This document shows, piece by piece, positions 6,466-14,690 of a stretch of DNA of 18,497 bases. The stretch lies in contig JBCBLF010000083.1 in NCBI GenBank assembly GCA_038520475.1, positions 1 to 18,497 on the forward strand, given 5' to 3'. The position numbers and the translations under genes are program-made. Every line of letters starts with the position of its first letter. Position 1 is the stretch's first letter. Origin of the DNA: JBCCWF01 sp038520475. Lineage in GTDB: Bacteria; Cyanobacteriota; Cyanobacteriia; CAKZMO01. The notes beneath the pieces were generated by a model, which had not been told where the DNA came from, did no database searches, and saw nothing but the letters and a program-made list of their open reading frames with translations.

Positions 6466-8334
6466 ATGGGGCAGTTTTTACTGCAAACGAGTTGGATAAT
6501 TCCATTCTATGGGGTTATGGGGGCTGTGCTGTCGCTGCCCTGGTCTGTTGGGATGGTGCGATTAACGGGGCAACGACCTGCGGCATATATCAACATTTTA
6601 TTGACGTTTGTATCATTTGTTCACGGGGCGATCGCCTTTGTATGTTCATGGGGACTGTCGTCTCACCCCATTACATTTCATTGGCTGACTGTCGCAGATC
6701 TAAATTTGTCACTGGCATTAGACATTTCTCCCCTCAGTCTCGGTGCCGTCGTATTAGTCACTGGCATGAGTCTCTTAGCTCAGGTCTACGCGCTTGGCTA
6801 TATGGAAAAGGACTGGTCGTTAGGGCGGTTTTTTGGGCTGATGGGCTTTTTTGAAGCAGCTCTGGTTGGGATTGCATTAAGCGATTCCTTGTTGCTGAGC
6901 TATGGATTGCTAGAGTTACTAACGCTATCAACCTATCTCCTGGTTGGATTCTGGTATGCCCAACCCCTTGTTGTGACCGCTGCCCGAGATGCCTTTTTGA
7001 CGAAACGTGTTGGTGACATTCTCCTGTTGATGGGGATTGTTGCCCTATCGAGCTATGGAGAAGGCTTAAGTTTCTCAGAACTACAAAACTGGGCCGAGAA
7101 CTCGTCCTTGCCAGCATTTACAGCGGCTCTCATTGGCCTTGCGCTGATTGCTGGCCCAACCGGAAAATGTGCACAGTTTCCCCTTAATCTCTGGCTTGAT
7201 GAAGCGATGGAGGGGCCGAATCCAGCGGGCATTTTGCGAAACTCAATTGTGGTGTCAGCGGGTGCCTATGTCTTGATTAAGTTGGAGCCCGTCTTTACGC
7301 TGTCTCCTGTTTCATCAGATGCCCTTATTTTGATTGGATCATTGACGGCTGTCGGTGCTTCTCTTGTCGCTGTTGCTCAAATTGACATCAAGCGGACGCT
7401 TTCTCATTCGACGAGTGTCTATCTTGGATTGGTGTTTGTGGCGGTTGGCCTTGGACAGGTTGATATCGCGCTGCTGCTGCTACTCACCCATGCGATCGCC
7501 AAAGCTCTTCAATTTATGAGTATTGGCTCAGTTATTCTCACAACAAGTGGGCAGAACATTACTGAAATGGGCGGATTGTGGTCTCGAATGCCAGCAACCA
7601 CGATTTCGTTTGTCGTCGGGTCACTCGGGTTGGTTGTGCTGTTACCGTTGGGCAGTTTTTGGTCGTTCCAGCGATGGAGTAGTGGTCAATGGGAGTTTCC
7701 GCTTTGGCTTCTGGCACTCGTGTTATTCGTCAATTTCTTCAGCGTTCTTAACCTGACTCGTGTTTTTCGGCTGGTGTTTTGTGGTCAGCCCCAAGAAAAA
7801 ACTCGACGTGCTCCAGAGGTTCCCTGGCCAATGGCAGTGCCAATGATGTCACTTAGCATTATTGTGCTTCTCTTTGTTTCTGTTCCGTTGAAGTGGTCAT
7901 TTTGGCTGAGTACGGCTCCTCCGATTATTCATGGAGATATGACGATTCCTCGGGTGGCGATGCCGCTGCTGCTGCTTTCAGGTATCGCTGGGTTGTTATT
8001 GGGTCTTTCTCTCGACTTACGCCGCTCTTGGGCTCGACCTCAACAAGTGTCGCTTCGATTTACGCAGGACTTTCTGGCTTACGACCTATATATCGAGAAG
8101 CTGTATGCCGTTACGGTTGTGAAGGCGGTGTCATTGTTGTCGCAATTCACATCTTGGTTTGACCGCTATGTGGTTGACGGTGCAGTTAATCTGGTTGGTT
8201 TTATTACGGTCTTAAGCGGACAGGCTTTGAAGTACAGTGCTTCAGGGCAGTCTCAATTTTATGTATTGACGATTTTGATTGGCGTCGGCGTCATCTTTTT
8301 GCTGACAATGGATTGGCTTGGTTTATTCTTCTAG
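6466..8334 (+). CDS. ndhF4: NADH dehydrogenase-like subunit NdhF4 of the CO2-uptake NDH-1 complex
   Basis: An antiporter-like membrane subunit (622 residues, about 15-16 hydrophobic segments) at the distal end of the NDH-1MS' (NDH-1_4) complex in the thylakoid membrane. It is the platform for CupB and couples electron flow to CO2 hydration. The family motifs are present: the TM5 glutamate in LLELLTLSTYLLVGFW (Glu150), Lys234 in GPTGKCAQFPLNLWLDEAMEGP, and the D-I-K-R-T-L-SHST segment. After AMEGPNPA the sequence reads GILRNSIVVSAG instead of the ALIHAATMV type of respiratory NdhF1, which marks the CO2-uptake NdhF3/F4 group. F4 rather than F3 is chosen from the CupB-type partner downstream. 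The ATG has only a weak, distant GAGGTG. First gene of the operon, 66 nt before ndhD4. Confidence 0.93.
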   Translation: MGQFLLQTSWIIPFYGVMGAVLSLPWSVGMVRLTGQRPAAYINILLTFVSFVHGAIAFVCSWGLSSHPITFHWLTVADLNLSLALDISPLSLGAVVLVTGMSLLAQVYALGYMEKDWSLGRFFGLMGFFEAALVGIALSDSLLLSYGLLELLTLSTYLLVGFWYAQPLVVTAARDAFLTKRVGDILLLMGIVALSSYGEGLSFSELQNWAENSSLPAFTAALIGLALIAGPTGKCAQFPLNLWLDEAMEGPNPAGILRNSIVVSAGAYVLIKLEPVFTLSPVSSDALILIGSLTAVGASLVAVAQIDIKRTLSHSTSVYLGLVFVAVGLGQVDIALLLLLTHAIAKALQFMSIGSVILTTSGQNITEMGGLWSRMPATTISFVVGSLGLVVLLPLGSFWSFQRWSSGQWEFPLWLLALVLFVNFFSVLNLTRVFRLVFCGQPQEKTRRAPEVPWPMAVPMMSLSIIVLLFVSVPLKWSFWLSTAPPIIHGDMTIPRVAMPLLLLSGIAGLLLGLSLDLRRSWARPQQVSLRFTQDFLAYDLYIEKLYAVTVVKAVSLLSQFTSWFDRYVVDGAVNLVGFITVLSGQALKYSASGQSQFYVLTILIGVGVIFLLTMDWLGLFF

Positions 8335-8400
8335 TCCTTACAGTTATTGGGGTAGAGCTTGGGTACGAATACGTTGGTGGAGATCAGTTAGGAATTGCAA

Positions 8401-9960
8401 ATGCTGAGTGTGTTGTTGATATTTCCATTGGTGGGTTCAATTCTGATTGGCGTGATGCCCAGCGCGTGGCCGTCACGATGGTGCCGAGCGATCGCCCTCA
8501 CGATTTCAATTGGGCTGTTTGTGGCTTCGGTCATCTTGGGTATTCAGTTTGAACCACAAATCCTTGGCATGCAGTTTGCTGAATCATTTGCATGGATTGA
8601 GGGGCTTGGCATTCAATATCAGCTCGGTGTGGATGGGCTCTCCTTGCCGCTGGTGATTCTCAACAACTTTTTGACGGTCATTGCCATTTACAGTAGCGAT
8701 CGCGATATCAAGCGACCTCGCTTCTACTATGCAATGATATTGCTGCTCAACATTGGTGTGACGGGTGCCTTTATTGCCCAGGATCTTGTTCTATTCTTCG
8801 TTTTTTACGAACTCGAAATTATTCCCCTTTACTTCTTAATTGCAATTTGGGGTGGAAGCCGTCGCGGGTATGCGGCCACAAAGTTTTTGATCTACACGGC
8901 TCTGTCTGGAGTCTTTATCCTGGCGTCGTTTTTAGGAGCGGTATGGTTGACTGGCGCCGAAGGATTTGGCTATGACATGGTGCGAGTCAGCAGTAATGCG
9001 CTGCCACTGGGGGTTCAGATTGTTCTTCTGTCAGGATTACTCGTTGGGTTTGGCATTAAGATTCCATTCTTTCCATTTCATACCTGGTTACCGGACGCCC
9101 ACGTTGAAGCTTCGACACCTGTTTCGGTGTTGCTTGCAGGTGTTTTGCTTAAGTTAGGCACGTATGGCTTGCTTAGATTTGGCCTGGGTTTATTTCTGGA
9201 TGCATGGCTATATCTTGCACCGTGGCTCGCAATTTGGGCGGCGGTGAGTGCGTTGTATGGGGCGTCTTGTGCGATCGCCCAGCAAGATATGAAGAAGGTG
9301 GTGGCCTATTCGTCGATTGCACATATGGCGTTCATTCTCTTGGCCTATGCTGCCACGACTCGACTCAGCATCATTGCGGCTAATGCTCAGATGATCAGTC
9401 ATGGTCTAATTTCTGCCATGCTGTTTTTACTTGTGGGCGTGGTCTACAAAAAAACGGGTAGCCGAGATGTGACCTATTTACGTGGGTTGCTGACACCAGA
9501 ACGAGGGCTGCCGTTAATTGGGAGCTTGATGATCTTAGGTGTGATGGCGAGTTCTGGAACTCCTGGAATGGTGGGGTTTATTGCTGAATTTCTCGTGTTT
9601 CGGGGTAGCTTTCCTATCTTTCCAGTGGCAACCTTGCTCTGTATGGTTGGCACCGGGCTCACAGCCGTCTACTTTTTACTGATGGTCAATCGAGTCTTCT
9701 TTGGACGCCTACCAATCTACTTGGAGAACCTTCCGTCAGTGAACTGGGGCGATCGCCTACCTGCTATTGTTCTGTCAGTACTCATCATTGCCTTCGGCTT
9801 ACAACCCATCTGGCTGACGCGGTGGACGAACCCTCAAGTTAGCTTCTTGTTAGTTGGTCAAATCCCAGTGGCACAATCAGTTGAATCAAGATCGTCAACT
9901 CAGCATCTGAGGATGACTCAGGTTGATCGAATCTTGAATTCACCTGCAGATGTTATGTAA
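8401..9960 (+). CDS. ndhD4: NADH dehydrogenase-like subunit NdhD4 of the CO2-uptake NDH-1 complex
   Basis: A proton-translocating antiporter-like subunit (519 residues, about 14 membrane segments) neighbouring NdhF4 in the same complex. Diagnostic features are the TM5 region FFVFYELEIIPLYF (Glu137/Glu139), Lys220 in GIKIPFFPFHTWLPDAHVEA, Lys251 in VLLKLGTYGLLRFG, and the KKVVAYSSIAHM segment. I start at ATG 8401 because AGGA lies exactly 7 nt before it; a TTG two codons upstream is the only longer alternative. It is followed after 132 bp by cupB. The D4 designation rests on the ndhF4-ndhD4-cupB order; on sequence alone it could be any NdhD3/NdhD4-type protein. Confidence 0.93.
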   Translation: MLSVLLIFPLVGSILIGVMPSAWPSRWCRAIALTISIGLFVASVILGIQFEPQILGMQFAESFAWIEGLGIQYQLGVDGLSLPLVILNNFLTVIAIYSSDRDIKRPRFYYAMILLLNIGVTGAFIAQDLVLFFVFYELEIIPLYFLIAIWGGSRRGYAATKFLIYTALSGVFILASFLGAVWLTGAEGFGYDMVRVSSNALPLGVQIVLLSGLLVGFGIKIPFFPFHTWLPDAHVEASTPVSVLLAGVLLKLGTYGLLRFGLGLFLDAWLYLAPWLAIWAAVSALYGASCAIAQQDMKKVVAYSSIAHMAFILLAYAATTRLSIIAANAQMISHGLISAMLFLLVGVVYKKTGSRDVTYLRGLLTPERGLPLIGSLMILGVMASSGTPGMVGFIAEFLVFRGSFPIFPVATLLCMVGTGLTAVYFLLMVNRVFFGRLPIYLENLPSVNWGDRLPAIVLSVLIIAFGLQPIWLTRWTNPQVSFLLVGQIPVAQSVESRSSTQHLRMTQVDRILNSPADVM

Positions 9961-10092
9961 GGGTAAGAACTGACGGGCAATTCGATTCGTCAACTCATGA
10001 CATCTGTTCACAGTTCTACCCAGACCAGAGATAATATTTCTATAGAGAATTAATAGTTTGAAACTTCCAGATTGACTCAGAACATACGAACG

Positions 10093-11226
10093 ATGAACGT
10101 AAAGTCGACCCGACCTCCGTCCAATCACCCCCTTGCTGAATACATCCATCGACTAGAGTCGGGTCAAGCGTTGCTGAAAGATTCTCCAGAACACGTCGTT
10201 GAAGTTGTAGGCATTCTGAAGAGTTACGGTGTTGTTCTGGATGCGTATTCTAATAACCTGGTCTACATCGCGAACACGCAATTTCTAAAACTATTTCCGT
10301 TTTTCAAATATTTCAACGGGACGTTTTCAGTTCAAAAGCTCTTCAAGCACTGGTTTCATGACCGCATTAATTACGAATATGCAGAATATTGCATGAAAGC
10401 CATGCTGTGGCATGGTGGCGGTGGGTTGACCGAATACATTGACTCTCCAGAGTTTCCCACCATTGTTGAGCCGGTAATCCAGGCTTTTTATCGTGCTAAT
10501 CCCTTGCTATTGGGGCTGCACCGATTGTTCCCAGAATTCTTGCCAGAACAGATGCGGCAAATGTGTTTCTACAGTGGCCTGGGTCAATTTTGGCGAGTCA
10601 TGAGCGACATTTTTATCTCACTGTCCGATCGATATGACAATGGAGAAATAAAAACGATTCCCCAAGTTGTAGAGCATATTCAAACGGGAATTGTTGAGGC
10701 TGCGGGTTGCCCCATTACCTATCAGATCACTGTACGAGACCAGAAGTTTGATGTGATTCCTGAATCAGCTGGGCTAACGTTTCTTCCAGACACGGCAATT
10801 CCCTACGTCGAAGCTATCTTCTTCAGGGGCACCCCTTTTCCTGGTACGGTGTCATACAACGCTCAGGCGTATCAGATTCCGCTTTACCAACAAGATTTTG
10901 CATACGGAGCATTATTTGCTGATCCATTGCCGATTGGAGGGTCTGGCATTCCTCCAACGCAGCTGATGCAAGACATGATTCACTTTTTGCCGGACTACCT
11001 TCATCGCATTTATCAAGAGGAAAATCGCGGTGAAGGTGATATTCGCGTGAAAATTTGTATCACGTTTCAGAAGTCCATGTTTTGCGTAACGACGGCTGCC
11101 ATCAGGGGGTTGGCGCCGTTCCCAATGGATACAACAGATCCAGAAGAGCAGCAGCAAAATCGGACATATCTAGAGACGTGGATGAATCGTTTTTCGACTT
11201 CACGCATTCGCGAAGCGCAAGCTTAG
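10093..11226 (+). CDS. cupB: CO2 hydration protein CupB (ChpX)
   Basis: A cyanobacterial CO2-hydration protein (ChpX/ChpY family) that docks on NdhF4 and acts as a vectorial carbonic anhydrase, making bicarbonate from CO2 on the cytosolic side. From the ATG at 10093 the product has 377 residues, the CupB/ChpX length; CupA/ChpY is longer. In this numbering the KHWFHDR segment places a His at 86 and an Arg at 91, the His-x4-Arg pair I recall as implicated in the metal site of CupB. That agreement supports ATG 10093 over the TTG seven codons upstream (10072). No good Shine-Dalgarno is visible, suggesting translational dependence on ndhD4 or leaderless-like initiation. The protein is soluble, with no clear membrane segment. 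It converges on the next gene with a 30-bp gap. Confidence 0.94.
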   Translation: MNVKSTRPPSNHPLAEYIHRLESGQALLKDSPEHVVEVVGILKSYGVVLDAYSNNLVYIANTQFLKLFPFFKYFNGTFSVQKLFKHWFHDRINYEYAEYCMKAMLWHGGGGLTEYIDSPEFPTIVEPVIQAFYRANPLLLGLHRLFPEFLPEQMRQMCFYSGLGQFWRVMSDIFISLSDRYDNGEIKTIPQVVEHIQTGIVEAAGCPITYQITVRDQKFDVIPESAGLTFLPDTAIPYVEAIFFRGTPFPGTVSYNAQAYQIPLYQQDFAYGALFADPLPIGGSGIPPTQLMQDMIHFLPDYLHRIYQEENRGEGDIRVKICITFQKSMFCVTTAAIRGLAPFPMDTTDPEEQQQNRTYLETWMNRFSTSRIREAQA

Positions 11227-11256
11227 GGCTTCTGCATCAGTCTTAACAGTGTCAGG

Positions 11257-12135
11257 CTAATCGTCGATTCCTGCGCTTTCTCGAACGCTGCGGGCAATGT
11301 TAGAAATATCCTCATCGCCATATCCTCGGGCGACGAGGCCCGTTTCAATCTGTTCGACGAACGCAGCAATGGGCAGTGGAACGCCGAGTTCTCGTGCTGC
11401 TTCTAGCGCAATATTTAAGTCTTTTTGGTGAAAGCGCACTCGAAATCCCAAGGGATAGGTGTTGTCGATCATGTTGCCAGAACGATTCGTCAGGCCCCAT
11501 GATCCGGCGGCACCACCATTCACTGCTTGCACGACTTTTTCCATGTCCATGCCTGCTTTCAGCCCTAGTGCGATGCCTTCTGCCACGCCCCAGTAGGTTC
11601 CTGCAATGATCACCTGGTTAATCGCTTTAGTAATTTGCCCTGAACCAATGGGGCCAACGTGCGTTACCGTTTTTCCCATGGCTTCGAATACGGGCATGAC
11701 TCGCTCAACGGCTGTGGCCTCCCCTCCTACCATAATGGAGAGCGTTCCTTTCTGAGCGCCTTCTGACCCACCTGAAACTGGTGCATCCAGCATTGTGATC
11801 TGTTTTTCGGCAAGGGCTTGTGCAATTCGTCGAGTCACTGATGGGCTAATGGTCGACATATCAACGGCGATCGCCCCTGAAGATGCTCCATGAATGACGC
11901 CATCATCTCCGAGCATGACGGCTTCGACGTCTGGACTGTCACTCACGCAGGTAATGATGATTTCGGCATCAGTTGCCGCAGCCTTTGGAGAATCAGCGGC
12001 TGAGGCACCAGCTGCAACTACAGATGCTTCTCTCTCTCGGGTGCGATTATGAACCGTTACCTCATGCCCCGCTTTGAGCAAATTGAGAGCCATTGGGGCA
12101 CCCATTGTTCCCATGCCGATAAATGCTACCTTCAC
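11257..12135 (-). CDS. Beta-hydroxyacid dehydrogenase (3-hydroxyisobutyrate / tartronate semialdehyde reductase family)
   Basis: An NAD(P)-dependent oxidoreductase of 292 residues, the usual family length. The N-terminal Rossmann motif GMGTMGAPMA is at residues 7-16. HNRT at 29-32, with Arg and Thr after strand two, suggests NADPH preference. The substrate-binding DAPVSGG is at 117-123 and the catalytic lysine is in GQITKAINQ (Lys170). Substrate cannot be fixed from sequence: tartronate semialdehyde, succinic semialdehyde/glyoxylate and 3-hydroxyisobutyrate enzymes all look like this. In Synechocystis a family member serves as tartronate semialdehyde reductase in the photorespiratory glycerate pathway, which would suit a neighbour of CO2-concentration genes, but that is inference. 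GTG start at 12135 with AGGAAGAGG about 6 nt upstream. Downstream of nadA on the same strand (242-bp gap), so probably independently transcribed. Confidence 0.9.
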   Translation of the reverse strand: MKVAFIGMGTMGAPMALNLLKAGHEVTVHNRTREREASVVAAGASAADSPKAAATDAEIIITCVSDSPDVEAVMLGDDGVIHGASSGAIAVDMSTISPSVTRRIAQALAEKQITMLDAPVSGGSEGAQKGTLSIMVGGEATAVERVMPVFEAMGKTVTHVGPIGSGQITKAINQVIIAGTYWGVAEGIALGLKAGMDMEKVVQAVNGGAAGSWGLTNRSGNMIDNTYPLGFRVRFHQKDLNIALEAARELGVPLPIAAFVEQIETGLVARGYGDEDISNIARSVRESAGIDD

Positions 12136-12377
12136 ACGTTACCTCTTCCTAGTTCTACAGGACTTTTAGTAGTGTGCAACTGTGGTGAGCAGAGTGCTAC
12201 CGGTAAGTCCTTAGTGTTTTTGCATTTCTATGAGCGATCGCAAGCATAGCCCGCCACTATCCACCCAAATCGTGTAGATCCTATCCTATTGTGATTCGTC
12301 CTGAGAATAGGAGTCGTCGTAGACTTCGTAACTGTCATTGCTACGGTCTAGTTTTTAGGAACGTGGCTTATCGGAAG

Positions 12378-13361
12378 CTATCGACTCATCTCTAACATGC
12401 GCTGAATAGGGTGTAATGCTGCCTGACAAATGTCGTCAGGTAGGACAATTTCAGGTGTTCGGTTGCGCATCGCATCATAAATTTTTTCGAGTGTATTGAG
12501 TCGCATGTAGGGACACTCATTGCATGCACAGTTACTCGTTGAGGGCGCTGGAAAAAAGTTCTTATCAGGTGACGCTTTTTCCATTTGATGGATGATGCCA
12601 GGTTCTGTTGCAACGATAAATGCAGTACTTGTGCTCTGCTGGCTGTAGTTAAGCAGCGCCGTTGTAGAGCCGATAAATTGAGCATGACGCAGAACAGGTT
12701 CTTCGCATTCTGGATGGGCAATGATTTCCGCGTTTGGATTCATCGTCTTCAGCTGAACCAGTTTTTTCTCAGAAAAGGTCTCATGCACGATGCAGCTTCC
12801 TTGCCAAAGAACCAGATCTCGACCCGTTTGTTCCATAACATATCGTCCGAGGTTCTGATCAGGGGCAAAAATAATTGGCTGATCCTCGGGAATTTGTTGA
12901 ATGATATCGACAGCATTTGAGCTTGTGCAGATGATGTCGCTCATTGCCTTGATTTCAGCAGTGCAATTGATGTAAGAAACCACGATGTGATCTGGATGGG
13001 CGGCCTTAAAGGCCGCAAATTTATCTGGGGGACAGCTATCTGCAAGCGAACAGCCAGCCTCTAGATCAGGAAGCAATACTTGCTTGTCTGGGTTGAGAAT
13101 CTTGGCCGTTTCTGCCATGAAGTGAACACCGGCAAAAACAATCACGTCAGCATCAGTCGCTGCGGCCTGTCGCGAAAGGCCAAGGGAATCGCCAAGATAA
13201 TCTGCAATGTCTTGAATGTCTGGATCTTGGTAATAGTGGGCCAGAATGACGGCATTTAGCTCGCGCTTGAGGTCATTGATGGCAGCAACCAAATCGATGG
13301 GCCGTTGGTTGAACGATGGCTGGGGTGTCGTTGATGCGGATTGACGAACAGTAGTAAACAC
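12378..13361 (-). CDS. nadA: Quinolinate synthase NadA
   Basis: NadA condenses iminoaspartate with dihydroxyacetone phosphate to quinolinate, the second step of de novo NAD synthesis, using an oxygen-sensitive [4Fe-4S] cluster. From the GTG at 13361 the product has 327 residues. The three expected cluster cysteines are visible: in DLEAGCSLADS (about Cys104), in WQGSCIVHE (about Cys190), and in CACNECPYM (about 278-283, probably the one before PYM). AHYYQDPDIQDIADYLGDS and HPEC are typical NadA segments. Start choice: the frame is open to TTG 13397 and ATG 13382, but GGAGGGG overlaps that ATG and lies about 12 nt before the GTG, and cyanobacterial NadA often begins M-F-T-T, matching the GTG position. 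No NadB or NadC is in the window. Confidence 0.93.
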   Translation of the reverse strand: MFTTVRQSASTTPQPSFNQRPIDLVAAINDLKRELNAVILAHYYQDPDIQDIADYLGDSLGLSRQAAATDADVIVFAGVHFMAETAKILNPDKQVLLPDLEAGCSLADSCPPDKFAAFKAAHPDHIVVSYINCTAEIKAMSDIICTSSNAVDIIQQIPEDQPIIFAPDQNLGRYVMEQTGRDLVLWQGSCIVHETFSEKKLVQLKTMNPNAEIIAHPECEEPVLRHAQFIGSTTALLNYSQQSTSTAFIVATEPGIIHQMEKASPDKNFFPAPSTSNCACNECPYMRLNTLEKIYDAMRNRTPEIVLPDDICQAALHPIQRMLEMSR

Positions 13362-13784
13362 GATGTTATGCTGCCCCTCCATGAATGGCGATAACAATGG
13401 GTTGTCGTATTATAGTCATTTTCACCAAAAATGACAGTGGGGAGGTTGAGGATTTCTGAAGTCGGTATGTTATACCTTTTCTAAATTGCGCGTTTTGTTG
13501 ATGGATGACACGATAGCTTATGGTCTAAAACAAAAGCGATCGCAAGACTATCGCGATCGCTGATTCGATTAAGGATTGGCTTTTAGTGAAAAATACTAAT
13601 ACAACCAAACTGTTTTCTATGGTGCTGTGCGGGCTAATGAATCAGGATAATCAGCGCAGCATAGCGCGCATCGCTTCTTCTGTACTTAATGCAGTCGTAT
13701 GTGGCTAAAGCACCAACATAACTGAAATCATGTCTCTGCTCTGCCTCGCTGTCTGGTATAAGCTCAAATCGTTCCTCGGGTGCA
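13362..13784. other. Intergenic region with paired HIP1 palindromes, upstream of nadA
   Basis: This stretch should contain the nadA promoter (leftward). Its clearest element is a HIP1 pair: AGCGATCGC at 13535-13543 and GCGATCGCT at 13553-13561, which are reverse complements with a 9-nt spacer and can form a hairpin. A 52-codon GTG frame (13792 down to 13634) overlaps the preceding small gene but has rare codons and no ribosome site, so I do not call it. Nothing else is supported. Confidence 0.5.
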
Positions 13785-13928
13785 TTATCCACGGGTACGG
13801 CGGATATGGTCCATCACTTGTTGCTTGCGCTCGCTGCTAGATGCGTTGGGCGATCGCTTAAAGAATTGCCCCGAACTCTTTGATAAGTGCTCCATAATTT
13901 GCTTCTTGCGCTGATCTTCACTTGCCAT
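13785..13928 (-). CDS. Small basic protein (47 aa) with a duplicated 16-residue motif
   Basis: I do not recognise this family with certainty. The ATG at 13928 is preceded by AGAGGT about 9 nt upstream, and the frame runs 47 codons to TAA. The protein consists of two copies of a helical-looking motif: residues 5-20 (DQRKKQIMEHLSKSSG) and 32-47 (SERKQQVMDHIRRTRG). R-K, Q, M, H and the final G are shared, with conservative I/V, E/D, L/I and S/T changes. A Ser/Asn-rich linker joins them. It is very charged, without membrane segment or cysteine. Duplication with conservative substitutions, plus a ribosome site, argues strongly for a real gene. It could be a small adaptor or nucleic-acid- or protein-binding peptide; no function is claimed. 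Confidence 0.68.
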   Translation of the reverse strand: MASEDQRKKQIMEHLSKSSGQFFKRSPNASSSERKQQVMDHIRRTRG

Positions 13929-14308
13929 CTCGTCGATACCTCTATAAGTCCAAATATCTATTTCAGCCTGTGAGCACGTTCATGACGCGTCAGCCACAGT
14001 GAACAGACCAGCTATGGCTGGCTGATGCCAGTGTTGGCTCTCAGCTGTTGTCCGACAACTAGCATAACGAAGATTAGTTCAGAAAGAAGCTGTTCGTAGT
14101 GGTGAATCGTAAAGACCTGAGGTCATGCAGACGCAGCCTTCATGACCTCAGGTTTCTCTGGGAGATTAGAGGCTGGTCTATATCAGAACTAAGCCTTCGA
14201 CAGCCACATCAATCCGCTTAGGATTGCCATGATGTAACTAATGGGTGAGGCAAAGCAAAAAACTACTCAAATATTCTCCAAGTAAGTTTTTAGCTATTTG
14301 CTTTTCAA
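13929..14308. other. Intergenic region between small gene and tRNA-Asp
   Basis: No gene seen. It holds a perfect 13-bp hairpin (14115-14153, listed separately) between the 3' end of tRNA-Asp and the start of the 47-codon gene, and a few short imperfect palindromes near 14000-14060. The promoter of the small gene must lie in its left part. Confidence 0.5.
14115..14153 (-). terminator. Perfect 13-bp hairpin, possible terminator of tRNA-Asp transcript
   Basis: ACCTGAGGTCATG at 14115-14127 pairs perfectly with 14141-14153 around a 13-nt loop. It lies about 155 bp beyond the 3' end of tRNA-Asp on the minus strand, followed there only by CTTT, so the U-tract is weak. It may end the tRNA transcript or insulate the next gene. 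On the plus strand the stem is followed by TTCTCT, which is no better. Confidence 0.4.
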
Positions 14309-14382
14309 CGGGACTGACGGGGTTCGAACCCGCAACTTCCGCCGTGACAGGGCGGTGCTCTAACCAATTGAACTACAGTCCC
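14309..14382 (-). tRNA. tRNA-Asp (anticodon GTC)
   Basis: The minus strand folds as a standard 74-nt tRNA. The acceptor GGGACTG pairs fully with CAGTCCC, a D arm contains TTCAATTGGTTAGAGC, and the anticodon stem CCGCC/GGCGG encloses loop CTGTCAC with GTC in the centre. The T arm is GCGGG-TTCGAAC-CCCGT. The discriminator base is G, as expected for aspartate identity. CCA is not encoded. A good promoter lies just upstream (14409-14437). Confidence 0.97.
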
Positions 14383-14408
14383 TTATGCCTACATTCAAGG
14401 CGATCATT

Positions 14409-14437
14409 ATTCTCGTCACTTTTTGAGCATTTGTCAA
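14409..14437 (-). promoter_or_regulatory. Promoter of tRNA-Asp
   Basis: On the minus strand a perfect -35 TTGACA (14432-14437) is followed after 17 bp by GAGAAT (14409-14414; 4 of 6 to the -10). Transcription would begin near 14402, about 20 nt before the mature tRNA 5' end. Consensus, spacing and distance agree. Confidence 0.6.
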
Positions 14438-14690
14438 ACATTATGCTGAATAATGACTAGACATCTGGTTAACTTCTGATAGCTGAATAACCGACTCATG
14501 CGTGCCGGATGCCGTGATCGAATTGCGGACACCTTATGCTCCATAGGGATTTGACCCAAAATGATCGCACTTGAGCTAGCGGTCAAAAACCACGACCTAT
14601 GTCTAAGTCGAGATAGTTGTGCTTGGTCAAGAAAAAAGGCGGCGTTTGAGTTGGGCTTGGCTTGCTGCGTGAATCAGGAACAGAAAACCT
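14438..14690. other. Intergenic region upstream of the acetyltransferase
   Basis: No supported gene. TGCGGACACCTTAT occurs here at 14524-14537 and again at 14710-14723 inside the start of the acetyltransferase frame, a 14-bp exact direct repeat 186 bp apart. Confidence 0.45.

Noticed and set aside
13634..13792. 52-codon minus-strand GTG frame overlapping the end of the small repeat gene by 8 nt
   Set aside because: It reads fairly protein-like and the overlap would suit coupling, but it has several rare codons (AGA, ATA), no Shine-Dalgarno and no recognisable motif.
14245..14460. 71-codon plus-strand frame containing GLTGFEPATSAVTGRCSNQL
   Set aside because: It is the antisense reading of tRNA-Asp, a well-known source of false proteins.
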